From Chryseobacterium viscerum (GTDB lineage: Bacteria > Bacteroidota > Bacteroidia > Flavobacteriales > Weeksellaceae), in contig NZ_PPEG02000002.1 in NCBI RefSeq assembly GCF_002899945.2, positions 535,918-599,917 on the forward strand: a stretch of 64,000 nucleotides of DNA. Reading direction: 5' to 3'. Position 1 is the first letter of the stretch; each line of letters opens with the position of its first letter. Positions 53,879 to 62,478 of the stretch are shown here, one piece after another. Both the position numbers and the translations under genes were made by a program. The notes under the pieces were generated by a model. The model was not told where the DNA came from. It made no database searches and saw nothing but the letters and a program-made list of their open reading frames with translations.

Positions 53879-55333
53879 TTATTCTGATTTTTGTACAAAT
53901 GGGCTCAGACGAGACTGGTTTTTTCCGAAAGCCTTTTCGTTTTCTATCATTAAATAGGTACTTATTAATGAATACGTAATAATGGTTTCATTACGGTCAT
54001 AGAGTGCCATAGCTGCATTTTTCATAATGTTGCGGATATTAGCACCAGTATAAGAATACTCCTTCGTTAAATATTTTAAAAGCTCATCACTTTCAAAGGT
54101 TATATTTTTAGGTAAATAATGCTCCCAAAGGGTCTTTCTGGTCGTCTCTGTCGGTCGTATTACATTTACAGATACATCTATACGGCGCTTAAAAGCATCA
54201 TCCATATTGTTCTCGAAATTGGAGGCAAGGATTGTTAATCCGTCAAATTTTTCAATTCGCTGCAACAGATACGAAACTTCCTGGTTGGCATAGCGGTCAT
54301 GAGCATCTTTTACATCAGAACGTTTTCCAAATAAAGCGTCAGCTTCATCAAAAAATAACATGCTGTTTTTACCTTGCAGCCTGTTGAACAACACTTCAAG
54401 ATTTTTCTCCGTTTCACCAATGTATTTGCTGACCACTTGTGAGAGGTCTACATGATACATGTCTATACCAAATGTATTGGCCAGTATTCCTGCCAACATC
54501 GTTTTTCCCGTTCCTGGCGCACCGTAGAATAAAGCGATAAAGCCAGGTTTAAAGCTGTGCTCATTGGTTGTGAAAAATCCATTTTCCAATGCTTTTATAT
54601 AATGTCCAATGGGTTTTATTTGTTCTCTGACATTCTCTTCTAAAATAATATCATCCATGGTGAGATCAGACGTGTAAAGCTTCCCAGGAAAGTAAGAACC
54701 GTGGTCTAATTGTGGTTTCTGACCGGATAAAAAATAGTTGAGATAAGCGGTATCCAATTCAATTTTTCCATGAATAAACTCTGTGGAAGAACGATTGTAA
54801 ATAATGTCGTTTTTCAAGAGTACACTTCCATTTATGAGCTGTGCACCATACTGTGACCACAGGGATAAATCTTTGCCAGCAAGCAAAAAAAGTGAGGTTT
54901 GAAAAGTTGGCTTAAAGCTGCGGTTGATTTTATCATATTCACCCCCTGCTTCAATAGCAAATGCATGACTGCTTTCTTCTATTTGCACAAATGTTTTTAG
55001 GATAGATGGATAATGAGCCGAAGCAATACCCAACGCTAAAATTATTCTGTCTACAACGGTAAGTTGATGAGTATTTATCGTAACCGAGTAAGGTGATTCA
55101 TCATCTGATTCTGGTGGTTCAGGTATTTCATACCCTACATTCAATTCTATCTCATCTTCCAAAAACAGTTCCTTGCACCGTATTTCAATAAGCGATTGTA
55201 ACCATTTCATTTCTTCATTTAATGAGTTGTGATTTACCTCATTGGCTTGAAATAAGTGATGGGTTCGTTCTGTTTTTTCATTAATTTTTGTTTTTATTAA
55301 TGATTTCTGTTCATGGTGAATAAGAGATTCCAT
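53879..55333 (-). CDS. eCIS AAA+ ATPase (Afp15-like)
   Basis: A 484-residue ATPase. The N-terminal half (about 1-230) is specific to contractile injection systems; the C-terminal AAA+ core has Walker A GAPGTGKT at about 267-274 and Walker B MLFFDEADALFG at about 321-332, then the arginine-finger region (DDAFKRRIDVSV). Afp15/Pvc15-type ATPases act in assembly or in effector loading. It follows the tape-measure gene and precedes the effector gene by 42 bp. Confidence 0.92.
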   Translation of the reverse strand: MESLIHHEQKSLIKTKINEKTERTHHLFQANEVNHNSLNEEMKWLQSLIEIRCKELFLEDEIELNVGYEIPEPPESDDESPYSVTINTHQLTVVDRIILALGIASAHYPSILKTFVQIEESSHAFAIEAGGEYDKINRSFKPTFQTSLFLLAGKDLSLWSQYGAQLINGSVLLKNDIIYNRSSTEFIHGKIELDTAYLNYFLSGQKPQLDHGSYFPGKLYTSDLTMDDIILEENVREQIKPIGHYIKALENGFFTTNEHSFKPGFIALFYGAPGTGKTMLAGILANTFGIDMYHVDLSQVVSKYIGETEKNLEVLFNRLQGKNSMLFFDEADALFGKRSDVKDAHDRYANQEVSYLLQRIEKFDGLTILASNFENNMDDAFKRRIDVSVNVIRPTETTRKTLWEHYLPKNITFESDELLKYLTKEYSYTGANIRNIMKNAAMALYDRNETIITYSLISTYLMIENEKAFGKNQSRLSPFVQKSE

Positions 55334-55420
55334 AATTTTATTTTGAGTTGATATTGTTGAAATAGAATGATAGGGCTGCAGTAGATTTGGGATTGTATAA
55401 ACCCATCAATAAAAAGGTCA

Positions 55421-56875
55421 TTACCAGTTGATAAATATGAATTTTTCCTGCCATGGCAGCTTAACAAGACCGATTCCCCAACCAAGCCTATCAAGTAAAA
55501 TATCTTGTGTTCTTCGTTCTACGGTAAGGGTATAATCATAGTCAGTGGTAGCCAATTTTCCTGGCCGCTGGAAAAACTCGTTTTGCAGTAATGCTACAGA
55601 TGATTTTTTCATCGGACTCCAGTTGTGTTGAACACTTTCTATTACATTTTTAGCTTGTGTTTTGTGCTTGCGCGAAAGTTTTACATGCTTGTTAATGGTC
55701 TGGCTCATTGGAATATTACATAAGAATTTTTCAAAAATCATGTCATATTCAGGAGCGTTTGTATTTCCGGTAGCGATATAATGTAATAAATGAGCGCACA
55801 ATTCAGGGTCAGTAAGCTGCTGCGTTTTTGGATGCAGAAGATCACAATGTTCAAAAAAGGTTTTGATGAATGGGTGGATCAAAATAAGCCCTGCATTTTG
55901 AATATACTGTCCATCGTTCTGGAGTAGATCTTCCTGGATTTTTGCATTGTTTTGATGAATGGTTTCCATTGGAGTTTCTGCTGAAGTTCTTTGGTTTTCC
56001 GGGCTGTCAATTGTATTGTTCTTGATGCTTTCAAGAATTTCATTTTCTTTAATAAAAGGGAATATCTCAACTACGGTTTTCCAATTCTGGTTCGTTTTTT
56101 TTGCTTGTGGTAAACCAGCTGTTTCTATTTTTGATATTTGTTGTAAAAGATATTCCTGAAGATTAGTATTGGATGAGTTCAAATACTCTGATAGTAGCTT
56201 GAAGACCAAACGCCATACGATGAGTCTGTCAGGATGGCCCAGGTTTGATATACGACGAAGTATATCAGCCTCTACATTGATTGTTAGCTCCTTATTTTGT
56301 ACAATTGTCAGGCATAACTGCGCAATTTGCTTGTCTGAAAGCTGATTGATCATTCGGTCCTGAACGTGTGGTTTCGACAAAACAGGGATGATCCTTTTTT
56401 GAAAGTTGTCAGCCAGAATCAGGATGTCAAATACTGCGGGTTCCAAAAAGGTAATGCTTTTTCTATCCGAATTCCACCATGGCATATGTCCTTTTTCTAA
56501 GAAATGGATAAAAGCCTGGAGTATTTTTTCCTGATTGCCAATCAGGTATGCCTTAGATTCGCTTTCTGTTTTTTGATCCGGACCTACAATGGGTTTAATA
56601 ACTTCTGACAGTTCTTCTTTAAAGAGTTGAGCAATTTTATCTTTTAATTCCGTATTTAATGAGCTGCTTTTTACATCCAGATCCAATTCTAAACGGGGGA
56701 TTTGTAGCGTATGATCAGTCAAATTATATTCTAAAGCGTTGATGTATTGTTCTATTTTTGGAAAGACGTCAATAGACAAAAAGCTATTGATATCTTCTTT
56801 TATGCTCAATGCTTTTTCTTTGTTGTTGAGTGTAATTTCAACAACAACTTTCTGAATGATATGATCTTGCATCAC
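55421..56875 (-). CDS. contractile injection system tape-measure/assembly protein
   Basis: A 484-residue protein with the CIS_TMP pattern: an N-terminal HIIQKVVVEI segment, a central NAGLILIHPFIKTFFE motif at about 328-343, and a C-terminal LLDRLGWGIGLVKLPW near residue 460-475. In the Afp/MAC systems such proteins set sheath length or cap assembly. Length is at the short end of the family. It is followed by the AAA+ gene after 87 bp. Confidence 0.85.
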   Translation of the reverse strand: MMQDHIIQKVVVEITLNNKEKALSIKEDINSFLSIDVFPKIEQYINALEYNLTDHTLQIPRLELDLDVKSSSLNTELKDKIAQLFKEELSEVIKPIVGPDQKTESESKAYLIGNQEKILQAFIHFLEKGHMPWWNSDRKSITFLEPAVFDILILADNFQKRIIPVLSKPHVQDRMINQLSDKQIAQLCLTIVQNKELTINVEADILRRISNLGHPDRLIVWRLVFKLLSEYLNSSNTNLQEYLLQQISKIETAGLPQAKKTNQNWKTVVEIFPFIKENEILESIKNNTIDSPENQRTSAETPMETIHQNNAKIQEDLLQNDGQYIQNAGLILIHPFIKTFFEHCDLLHPKTQQLTDPELCAHLLHYIATGNTNAPEYDMIFEKFLCNIPMSQTINKHVKLSRKHKTQAKNVIESVQHNWSPMKKSSVALLQNEFFQRPGKLATTDYDYTLTVERRTQDILLDRLGWGIGLVKLPWQEKFIFINW

Positions 56876-56927
56876 ATTAAATAGGTTTTAATTATACAAT
56901 ATTGATGGTCACCAAACCATCTTATTT

Positions 56928-57242
56928 TTAGTCGAATTCTCCTCCCCAGAAACCCGCAGGGCAAACGCTTAATTTGGATCTTTGTTTTGCACTCAGTCTG
57001 CATCCGCAACCTCTGATAAATCCTTCTTGTGGACCATCTAGCACTTCCAATGTCTCAGGATTAAGCCATTTCATAGCATTACAGTTGTTGCCGTTTTTTA
57101 AAGGGCATGCGTTACAGATTTCTTCTCTTAAAGAGAAAATAGATTCTTCGTTTTGATCTGCCATGCCCATTTTTGAGCGCAGTTCATTGAAATGGCCGCC
57201 AATGATTTCATTGCGCTTGCCAAAAAGATTTTTGAGATTCAT
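56928..57242 (-). CDS. small Cys-rich protein in eCIS operon
   Basis: A 104-residue protein with eight Cys in pairs: C-N-A-C-P at about 43-47, C at about 53, G-C-G-C at about 79-82 and C-P at about 94. The arrangement suggests metal or Fe-S binding. Similar small proteins accompany Bacteroidetes tail-like clusters, but I cannot name a function. It is the first gene of the minus eCIS operon; the promoter is at 57270-57335. Confidence 0.75.
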   Translation of the reverse strand: MNLKNLFGKRNEIIGGHFNELRSKMGMADQNEESIFSLREEICNACPLKNGNNCNAMKWLNPETLEVLDGPQEGFIRGCGCRLSAKQRSKLSVCPAGFWGGEFD

Positions 57243-57269
57243 GTGATTACTATTTAAAAATTATTGGGT

Positions 57270-57335
57270 CAAAATTAGAAGAAGGGAAATCATTTTACGA
57301 ATTATAAGACCCCTGCATTCTGTCTTTGCAGTAAA
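57270..57335 (-). promoter_or_regulatory. promoter of minus eCIS operon with shared 14-bp element
   Basis: On the minus strand TTTACTGCAAAGAC (57335-57322) is followed 44 bp later by TAATTTTG (57277-57270), an exact TAnnTTTG. The element is 93 bp from the start codon at 57242. Confidence 0.65.
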
Positions 57336-57807
57336 AGACAAAATCACTTCCTCATGATGAAGGCTTATAATTTTTAGAAATTGTTGGGTGCAAAAAAGAA
57401 ATATTTCTGATGAGGAAAATAAGAAAACAGACCTGAGCTCGGGAAGAGTGACTGGTTTTGATTTTGGAAGCTGAAAATTTTGGATTCGAAATTTTTATCA
57501 TCCAGTCAGTCTTCAATTTACAGCCCCTCCGGAAGAAGAAAATTTTCAACTCTTAAGTTATTATATCAGGCAAAAACGAAGATTTAAGCATTAAAACTTT
57601 TGTGCCTTTTGCGGTTGTAAAAAGCTTAAACAGCATCAGTAATTTATCTACAAAACAGACTTCAATAATAAGCTCAAACTTCGTCATTATTGGATTAACA
57701 AAGTTCTTAGACTAAATTTTTATTTTTCATTTTAATACTTAATAAGTTGGTTATAAGGTTTTTGATGGTTCTGTTTTTTTTAATTTTTCATAAAAACAAA
57801 AATCCTA

Positions 57808-57874
57808 TTTACTGCAAAGACTGTATTGATACCTCAAAATATTTGTCATTTGGGAGGGGGGGATTGTATGTTTG
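57808..57874 (+). promoter_or_regulatory. promoter of plus eCIS operon with shared 14-bp element
   Basis: TTTACTGCAAAGAC (57808-57821) is followed 45 bp later by TATGTTTG (57867-57874); a TTTG -33 lies at 57842-57845. The element is 94 bp from the start codon at 57902, matching the minus-strand copy. Confidence 0.7.
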
Positions 57875-57901
57875 CATCATAATAATTAAGAAACAGAAAT
57901 T

Positions 57902-58468
57902 ATGATTGATAATGTATTAACAGTTTTAAAAGATCAGCTGAACAGTTCAGTAGATTTACGTGATATTGTTGTTGTTGATGACATAGCAAAGCATGATGAT
58001 GATACCTCAGGTCTTGAAAATAAAGTAGTCATTACTCTGCTGAACGTTGAGGAAGAGTCAACATTGAAAAACAGATCGCGCTACACCAAGAAGAAAATAA
58101 GCGATAATCCAACCCGATATGATATGCAGCAGGAGAATGCTCCGGCCTATTTGAACCTGTATGTGATGATCTCTGCCAACAGGACCAGATATTCCAATGC
58201 TTTAATAAATATTTCAAAAGTTATTGAAGTTTTTCAAACAAACAATGTGCTGAGTTATATTGACCCTGAGACGACAAAAGATGTCGATTTCAGAATCGAA
58301 CTGCACTCCATTCCTTTTGACCAGCTGAGCTATATCTGGGGATTGTTGGGCGGAAAGATAATGCCTTCTGCCTTATACAAAATCAGCGTAGTAAAAATCG
58401 TTGCTAAAGGTACTTCCACTATTGAATTAATTAACGACGTTAATATAAAAGGTATTAAAGTTAATTAA
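57902..58468 (+). CDS. DUF4255 (Pvc16/Afp16-like) tail cap protein
   Basis: A 188-residue protein matching the N-terminal domain family of Pvc16 (DUF4255), which caps or terminates the contractile tail. Typical features: an opening MIDNVLTVLKDQLNSSV, NKVVITLLNVEEESTLKN at about 41-58 and YNLYVMISANRTRYSNAL-like segment at about 83-104. It is the first gene of the plus eCIS operon, 46 bp before the first sheath gene. Confidence 0.88.
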   Translation: MIDNVLTVLKDQLNSSVDLRDIVVVDDIAKHDDDTSGLENKVVITLLNVEEESTLKNRSRYTKKKISDNPTRYDMQQENAPAYLNLYVMISANRTRYSNALINISKVIEVFQTNNVLSYIDPETTKDVDFRIELHSIPFDQLSYIWGLLGGKIMPSALYKISVVKIVAKGTSTIELINDVNIKGIKVN

Positions 58469-58514
58469 CCATAAAAAACAAAAAACTAATAACCATTAAT
58501 CTAAACTTTTAAAC

Positions 58515-60185
58515 ATGTTAAATCCAACAACACCGGGTGTTTCAGTTGAAGAAATTACAAAACTTCCATATTCAGTTGCATTAGTAGAAACGGCTATACC
58601 GGCATTCATTGGGTATACCGAATTAATGCCTTCTGGCGAAAATAAGCCGTTAAAAATCAATTCTCTTTTGGAGTATGAACATCATTTTGGAAAAGCAAAA
58701 AAAGAAAATCTCCAACTAAAAGATGTAGAAGGCAAAGGAATAACTGTTGTAGCCCCTCAGGTACAATTCTTAATGTACTATTCGCTTCAAATGTATTTTG
58801 CTAATGGTGGCGGGCCATGTTATATTGTTTCTGTAGGGACATATCCTTTGACAGGAGGTGTGTTATTATCTTCACTGAATGATGGGCTCAATATGATCGA
58901 AGCTATAAAAAAGCCAATCCTTATTCTTGTCCCTGATGCCATCTCGTTACCCAATGAAGACGATTTTTATATCATTTATAATAAAGTAATTGGTAAAGCA
59001 AAAGATGAAACAAAAAATAGATTTGCTTTATTAGATACGTATTATGGAAATTCTACAGCCCTTTCAAAAGGGTTCAACACTATTGTGAACTTTAGAAAAG
59101 AGGTAAACTCAACGAGCCATTCTGCAGCTTATTTTCCTTACTTAAAAACGATTTTGAACTATACTTTTGACGATAAGGCTATTATTGATCATAAAGGTCT
59201 GCAGGACGGGCAAATAAGTAATGGTGATAGTTTCTATGCGAATGAGAAAAAGGCTTTACAGGAGTTAAGAAGACTAGCCAGTGATGAAATATTATTTGCA
59301 TCTGCCAATGTTTTTGTACTTGCTGATTTATTAGCTCAGGCGGTAGCCATTGTAGAAGAGATCAATGAAACGGCAGATCAGAAAGTTGATCTTATTGAGC
59401 CCATTGCTACCATCGAAGCAATAGAAAACGGGACAATTGACAGCGTGGATATCAACTTTTTAAATGAATTTAATGATTTAATTGAGGGCGTTTCAGCAGC
59501 AAAAGACCTTTTTGGAAATGCACACGGGATCACATTGGAAAATCTGCAGACTTCTGATTCATTATTATACAATCAAATAAAAGAGGCTATTCAATCTTTA
59601 AAAGTTATTCTGCCTCCATCATCCACAATGGCAGGGGTATATGGTAGAATAGACAGTACAAAAGGAGTGTGGAAAGCTCCGGCAAATGTAAGTCTTAATT
59701 ATGTGATGAGTCCCACAGAAAAAGTTTCCGATCAGGAACAGGCGGATCTCAACATAGATGTTTCAGGGAAATCAATCAATGCTATTAGAACTTTTACAGG
59801 AAAGGGAACATTAGTTTGGGGAGCCAGAACGCTTGAAGGAAACGATAAAAAAGTAGATGGGAAAGATAATGAATGGAAGTATATACAGGTACGCCGTTAT
59901 TATAATATGGTTAAGCAATCAATCAGTGAAGCACTGGATAAAAAATTTATTAGCGAACCCAATATACTCTCCACATGGCTAAGAGCAAAAGCTACGATAG
60001 AAAATTTTCTTCACGAACAATGGATGGATGGTGCATTAGCGGGTAGCACTCCGAAAGAAGCATACGAAGTAAAAGTTGATGGAATCAAAGGTTCTCATAC
60101 GATGGATGTAGAAATCAAAATAGCATTAGTACGCCCGGCAGAGTTTATCTTATTAACCTTTTCGCACAAATTACAACAATTCTAA
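58515..60185 (+). CDS. contractile sheath protein 1
   Basis: A 556-residue phage-tail-sheath/Afp-sheath paralogue. The N-terminus (TPGVSVEEI) and the C-terminus (FLHEQWMDGALAGSTPKEAY ... VRPAEFILLTFSHKLQQF) carry the family signature that forms the contractile lattice. Residues about 225-345 are an insertion relative to sheath 3, acidic and helical, probably a surface domain. It precedes sheath 2 by 76 bp. Confidence 0.92.
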   Translation: MLNPTTPGVSVEEITKLPYSVALVETAIPAFIGYTELMPSGENKPLKINSLLEYEHHFGKAKKENLQLKDVEGKGITVVAPQVQFLMYYSLQMYFANGGGPCYIVSVGTYPLTGGVLLSSLNDGLNMIEAIKKPILILVPDAISLPNEDDFYIIYNKVIGKAKDETKNRFALLDTYYGNSTALSKGFNTIVNFRKEVNSTSHSAAYFPYLKTILNYTFDDKAIIDHKGLQDGQISNGDSFYANEKKALQELRRLASDEILFASANVFVLADLLAQAVAIVEEINETADQKVDLIEPIATIEAIENGTIDSVDINFLNEFNDLIEGVSAAKDLFGNAHGITLENLQTSDSLLYNQIKEAIQSLKVILPPSSTMAGVYGRIDSTKGVWKAPANVSLNYVMSPTEKVSDQEQADLNIDVSGKSINAIRTFTGKGTLVWGARTLEGNDKKVDGKDNEWKYIQVRRYYNMVKQSISEALDKKFISEPNILSTWLRAKATIENFLHEQWMDGALAGSTPKEAYEVKVDGIKGSHTMDVEIKIALVRPAEFILLTFSHKLQQF

Positions 60186-60261
60186 AAATACAATCAATCA
60201 CAAATGAACATTCGAAGTTTTACTTCGTGGAATAATTAATAATAACTTAAAATTTTAACAA

Positions 60262-61989
60262 ATGAATTACAAAACCCCTGGCGTTTACGTAGAGGAGCAG
60301 GCAAAATTTCCCCCTTCCGTAGCGCAAGTTGAAACAGCTATTCCCGCTTTTATTGGGTACACTGCGAAAGGACAAAAAAATAAGCCAACGAGAATCTCTT
60401 CTATGTTGGAGTATGAAGACCTTTTTGGAAAATCAAACCCGGAGATTTTCGCTGTAGCTTTCAAGGACGGTGCTGCAACGGCAACACAAACTAAGATCAG
60501 CGATTTTAAAATGTATCATGCTATGCAAATGTATTTTGCTAATGGCGGTGGTGCTTGTTATATCGTCTCTGTAGGAGATTACACGGGTGCGGTGACTGTA
60601 GGAACACCTACAACAGCAGGAACCTTATTATATGGTCTTGAATTGTTAAAGAAAGAAGACGAGCCTACATTGATCGTTTTCCCGGATCTTCAAGGTCTGG
60701 TTCCTGCAGCTGCAGATGTCGCTGCTGCTCAGGCTGCTGCTCTGGTTACAGATAATAATAAAATTGCAGCTAATGCTGCTAAAGTTTCTGCTAAAGCCGT
60801 TTCAGACGTTGTTGCAGCAGCTGCTACTCCAGATGCTGCTGTTACTGCTGCTATTGCTAAGGCTGCTACTTATGTCATTACTGATCCTAGTAATGCTTCT
60901 CAAGTTGCTGCGGCTCAAGCTGCTCAGGCTATTGTAGTGGCTACTCAGGTTGCTGCTGCTGTTAGTAATGCTAGTATTGTTACTGTTAAGGCTGCTGCCC
61001 AGGCTGTTGCTACTGCTTACGATACAGACCTTACTACCGCTAATACTATTGCTGCCGCTGCTGCTGCTTCCAGCACTTTAGTTGTTAACAGATCTAACGA
61101 TGGAACTGCTATCGGTTTAACTTACTCTTTGTATAACAAAGCTTTAGATCAGGCAGAATTATTGAAGGACAGATTCGTTATCATGGATGTTCTTGGAGAT
61201 GATACTACTTTTAGAAGTAAAGTAAGTGTTGCAGGTTTAAAATATGGTGCAGCCTATTATCCAAAACTGAAAACAGTGTTAAGCTATGATTTTAAAGATG
61301 CTGATGTTTTAGTGATTGGTGCATCTGGTATTACCAATCTAGCCGGTTTGAAATCTGCGAATTCAGAATTGTATAACCAGGCTAAAAAAGCAATTGAATC
61401 TAAACAAGTAGTATTGGCTCCATCATCAGCAATGGCAGGAGTTTACGCTAAAGTAGACAGTACTTCCGGAGTATGGAAATCACCAGCTAATGTTGGACTG
61501 AACTTCGTAGAAGCACCAACGGTAAAAATTTCTAATAAAGAGCAAGATGCACTTAACGTAGATTCTACATCAGGAAAATCAATCAATGCGATCAGAAACT
61601 TTACAGGAAAAGGAACATTGGTTTGGGGAGCAAGAACATTGGATGGAAATAGCAATGAATGGAGATATGTATCTGTACGTCGTTTCTTCAACATGGTGGA
61701 AGAATCTGTGAAGAAATCTACAGAACGTTTCGTCTTTGAACCCAATACTGCCAACACATGGATCCGTGTACAGACTATGATCGAAAACTTCCTTGATCAG
61801 CAATGGAGAGACGGAGCATTAGCCGGAAGCAAGCCAGAAGAAGCTTATTACGTAAGTGTTGGTTTGAACAAAACAATGTCTGCTCAGGATATTTTAGAAG
61901 GAAGAATGAACATCGAGATCGGTATGGCTGCCGTGCGTCCTGCTGAGTTTATTGTGTTGCGTTTTTCACACAAATTACAAGAAGCATAG
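60262..61989 (+). CDS. contractile sheath protein 2 with Ala-rich insertion
   Basis: A 575-residue sheath. Compared with sheath 3 it carries an about 129-residue insertion at about 147-275 that is strongly Ala/Val-rich (runs of AAA, GCT-rich codons at DNA level), between the LIVFPD and LYNKALDQAE blocks. The last about 105 residues and 3' flank are identical at DNA level to sheath 3. The insertion probably projects from the sheath surface or is an internal structural module. Confidence 0.92.
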   Translation: MNYKTPGVYVEEQAKFPPSVAQVETAIPAFIGYTAKGQKNKPTRISSMLEYEDLFGKSNPEIFAVAFKDGAATATQTKISDFKMYHAMQMYFANGGGACYIVSVGDYTGAVTVGTPTTAGTLLYGLELLKKEDEPTLIVFPDLQGLVPAAADVAAAQAAALVTDNNKIAANAAKVSAKAVSDVVAAAATPDAAVTAAIAKAATYVITDPSNASQVAAAQAAQAIVVATQVAAAVSNASIVTVKAAAQAVATAYDTDLTTANTIAAAAAASSTLVVNRSNDGTAIGLTYSLYNKALDQAELLKDRFVIMDVLGDDTTFRSKVSVAGLKYGAAYYPKLKTVLSYDFKDADVLVIGASGITNLAGLKSANSELYNQAKKAIESKQVVLAPSSAMAGVYAKVDSTSGVWKSPANVGLNFVEAPTVKISNKEQDALNVDSTSGKSINAIRNFTGKGTLVWGARTLDGNSNEWRYVSVRRFFNMVEESVKKSTERFVFEPNTANTWIRVQTMIENFLDQQWRDGALAGSKPEEAYYVSVGLNKTMSAQDILEGRMNIEIGMAAVRPAEFIVLRFSHKLQEA

Positions 61990-62125
61990 AATAAATTAAA
62001 TAACAATTAAATATAAATAAAATTATGAGTACATATCCATTAGTAAAATTTGCCTTTGAAGTAGATTGGGGCGGAACAAAGGTAGGTTTTCAGGAAGTAA
62101 CAGGATTGAATGCAGAAACTGCTTT
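61675..62125 (+). repeat. 451-bp exact repeat, copy 1
   Basis: Identical to 63550-64000 (offset 1875) over the sheath C-terminal coding region, the intergenic leader and the tube 5' end; the repeat continues past the window so its right border is unknown. Confidence 0.85.
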
Positions 62126-62456
62126 AATTGAATACAGACATGGGGCAAGCCCGGATTTTAGCAAGATTAAAATGCCTGGAATGACAAGCTTCAGTAACAT
62201 CACTTTAAAAAGAGGAACTTTCAAGAGTGATAACGAGTATTTTGAGTGGTTCAAGACGATTCAGCTTAATACAGTAGAGCGCAGATCCATTACGATTTCT
62301 CTTTTAGATGAGAACGGAGAACCGGCAGTTACCTGGAAAGTGAAAAATGCATTCCCACTAAAATTACAGTCAACAGATTTGAAAGCTGAAGGTAATGAGG
62401 TAGCAGTGGAAACTTTAGAAATTGCACACGAAGGATTAACTATTGAAAATAATTAA
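62025..62456 (+). CDS. contractile tail tube protein 1
   Basis: A 143-residue protein of the gp19/Hcp-like tube family (opening STYPLVKFAFEVDWGG, then GFQEVTGL at about 22-29). It forms the inner tube propelled by sheath contraction. Its first about 34 codons and its leader are identical to the second tube gene at 63900, so one is a copy of the other. Confidence 0.92.
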   Translation: MSTYPLVKFAFEVDWGGTKVGFQEVTGLNAETALIEYRHGASPDFSKIKMPGMTSFSNITLKRGTFKSDNEYFEWFKTIQLNTVERRSITISLLDENGEPAVTWKVKNAFPLKLQSTDLKAEGNEVAVETLEIAHEGLTIENN

Positions 62457-62478
62457 TAATAACTTAAAATTTTAACAA

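Larger units (their letters stand above)
57243..57901. other. divergent eCIS promoter region
   Basis: 659 bp, AT-rich, no credible gene. It contains two copies of a 14-bp element TTTACTGCAAAGAC pointing at each operon, with TAnnTTTG -7 boxes at matched distances. Confidence 0.6.

Noticed and set aside
57352..57549. 65-codon minus-strand frame in the eCIS promoter region
   Set aside because: Composition is that of random AT-rich sequence, and it lies between the paired promoter elements.
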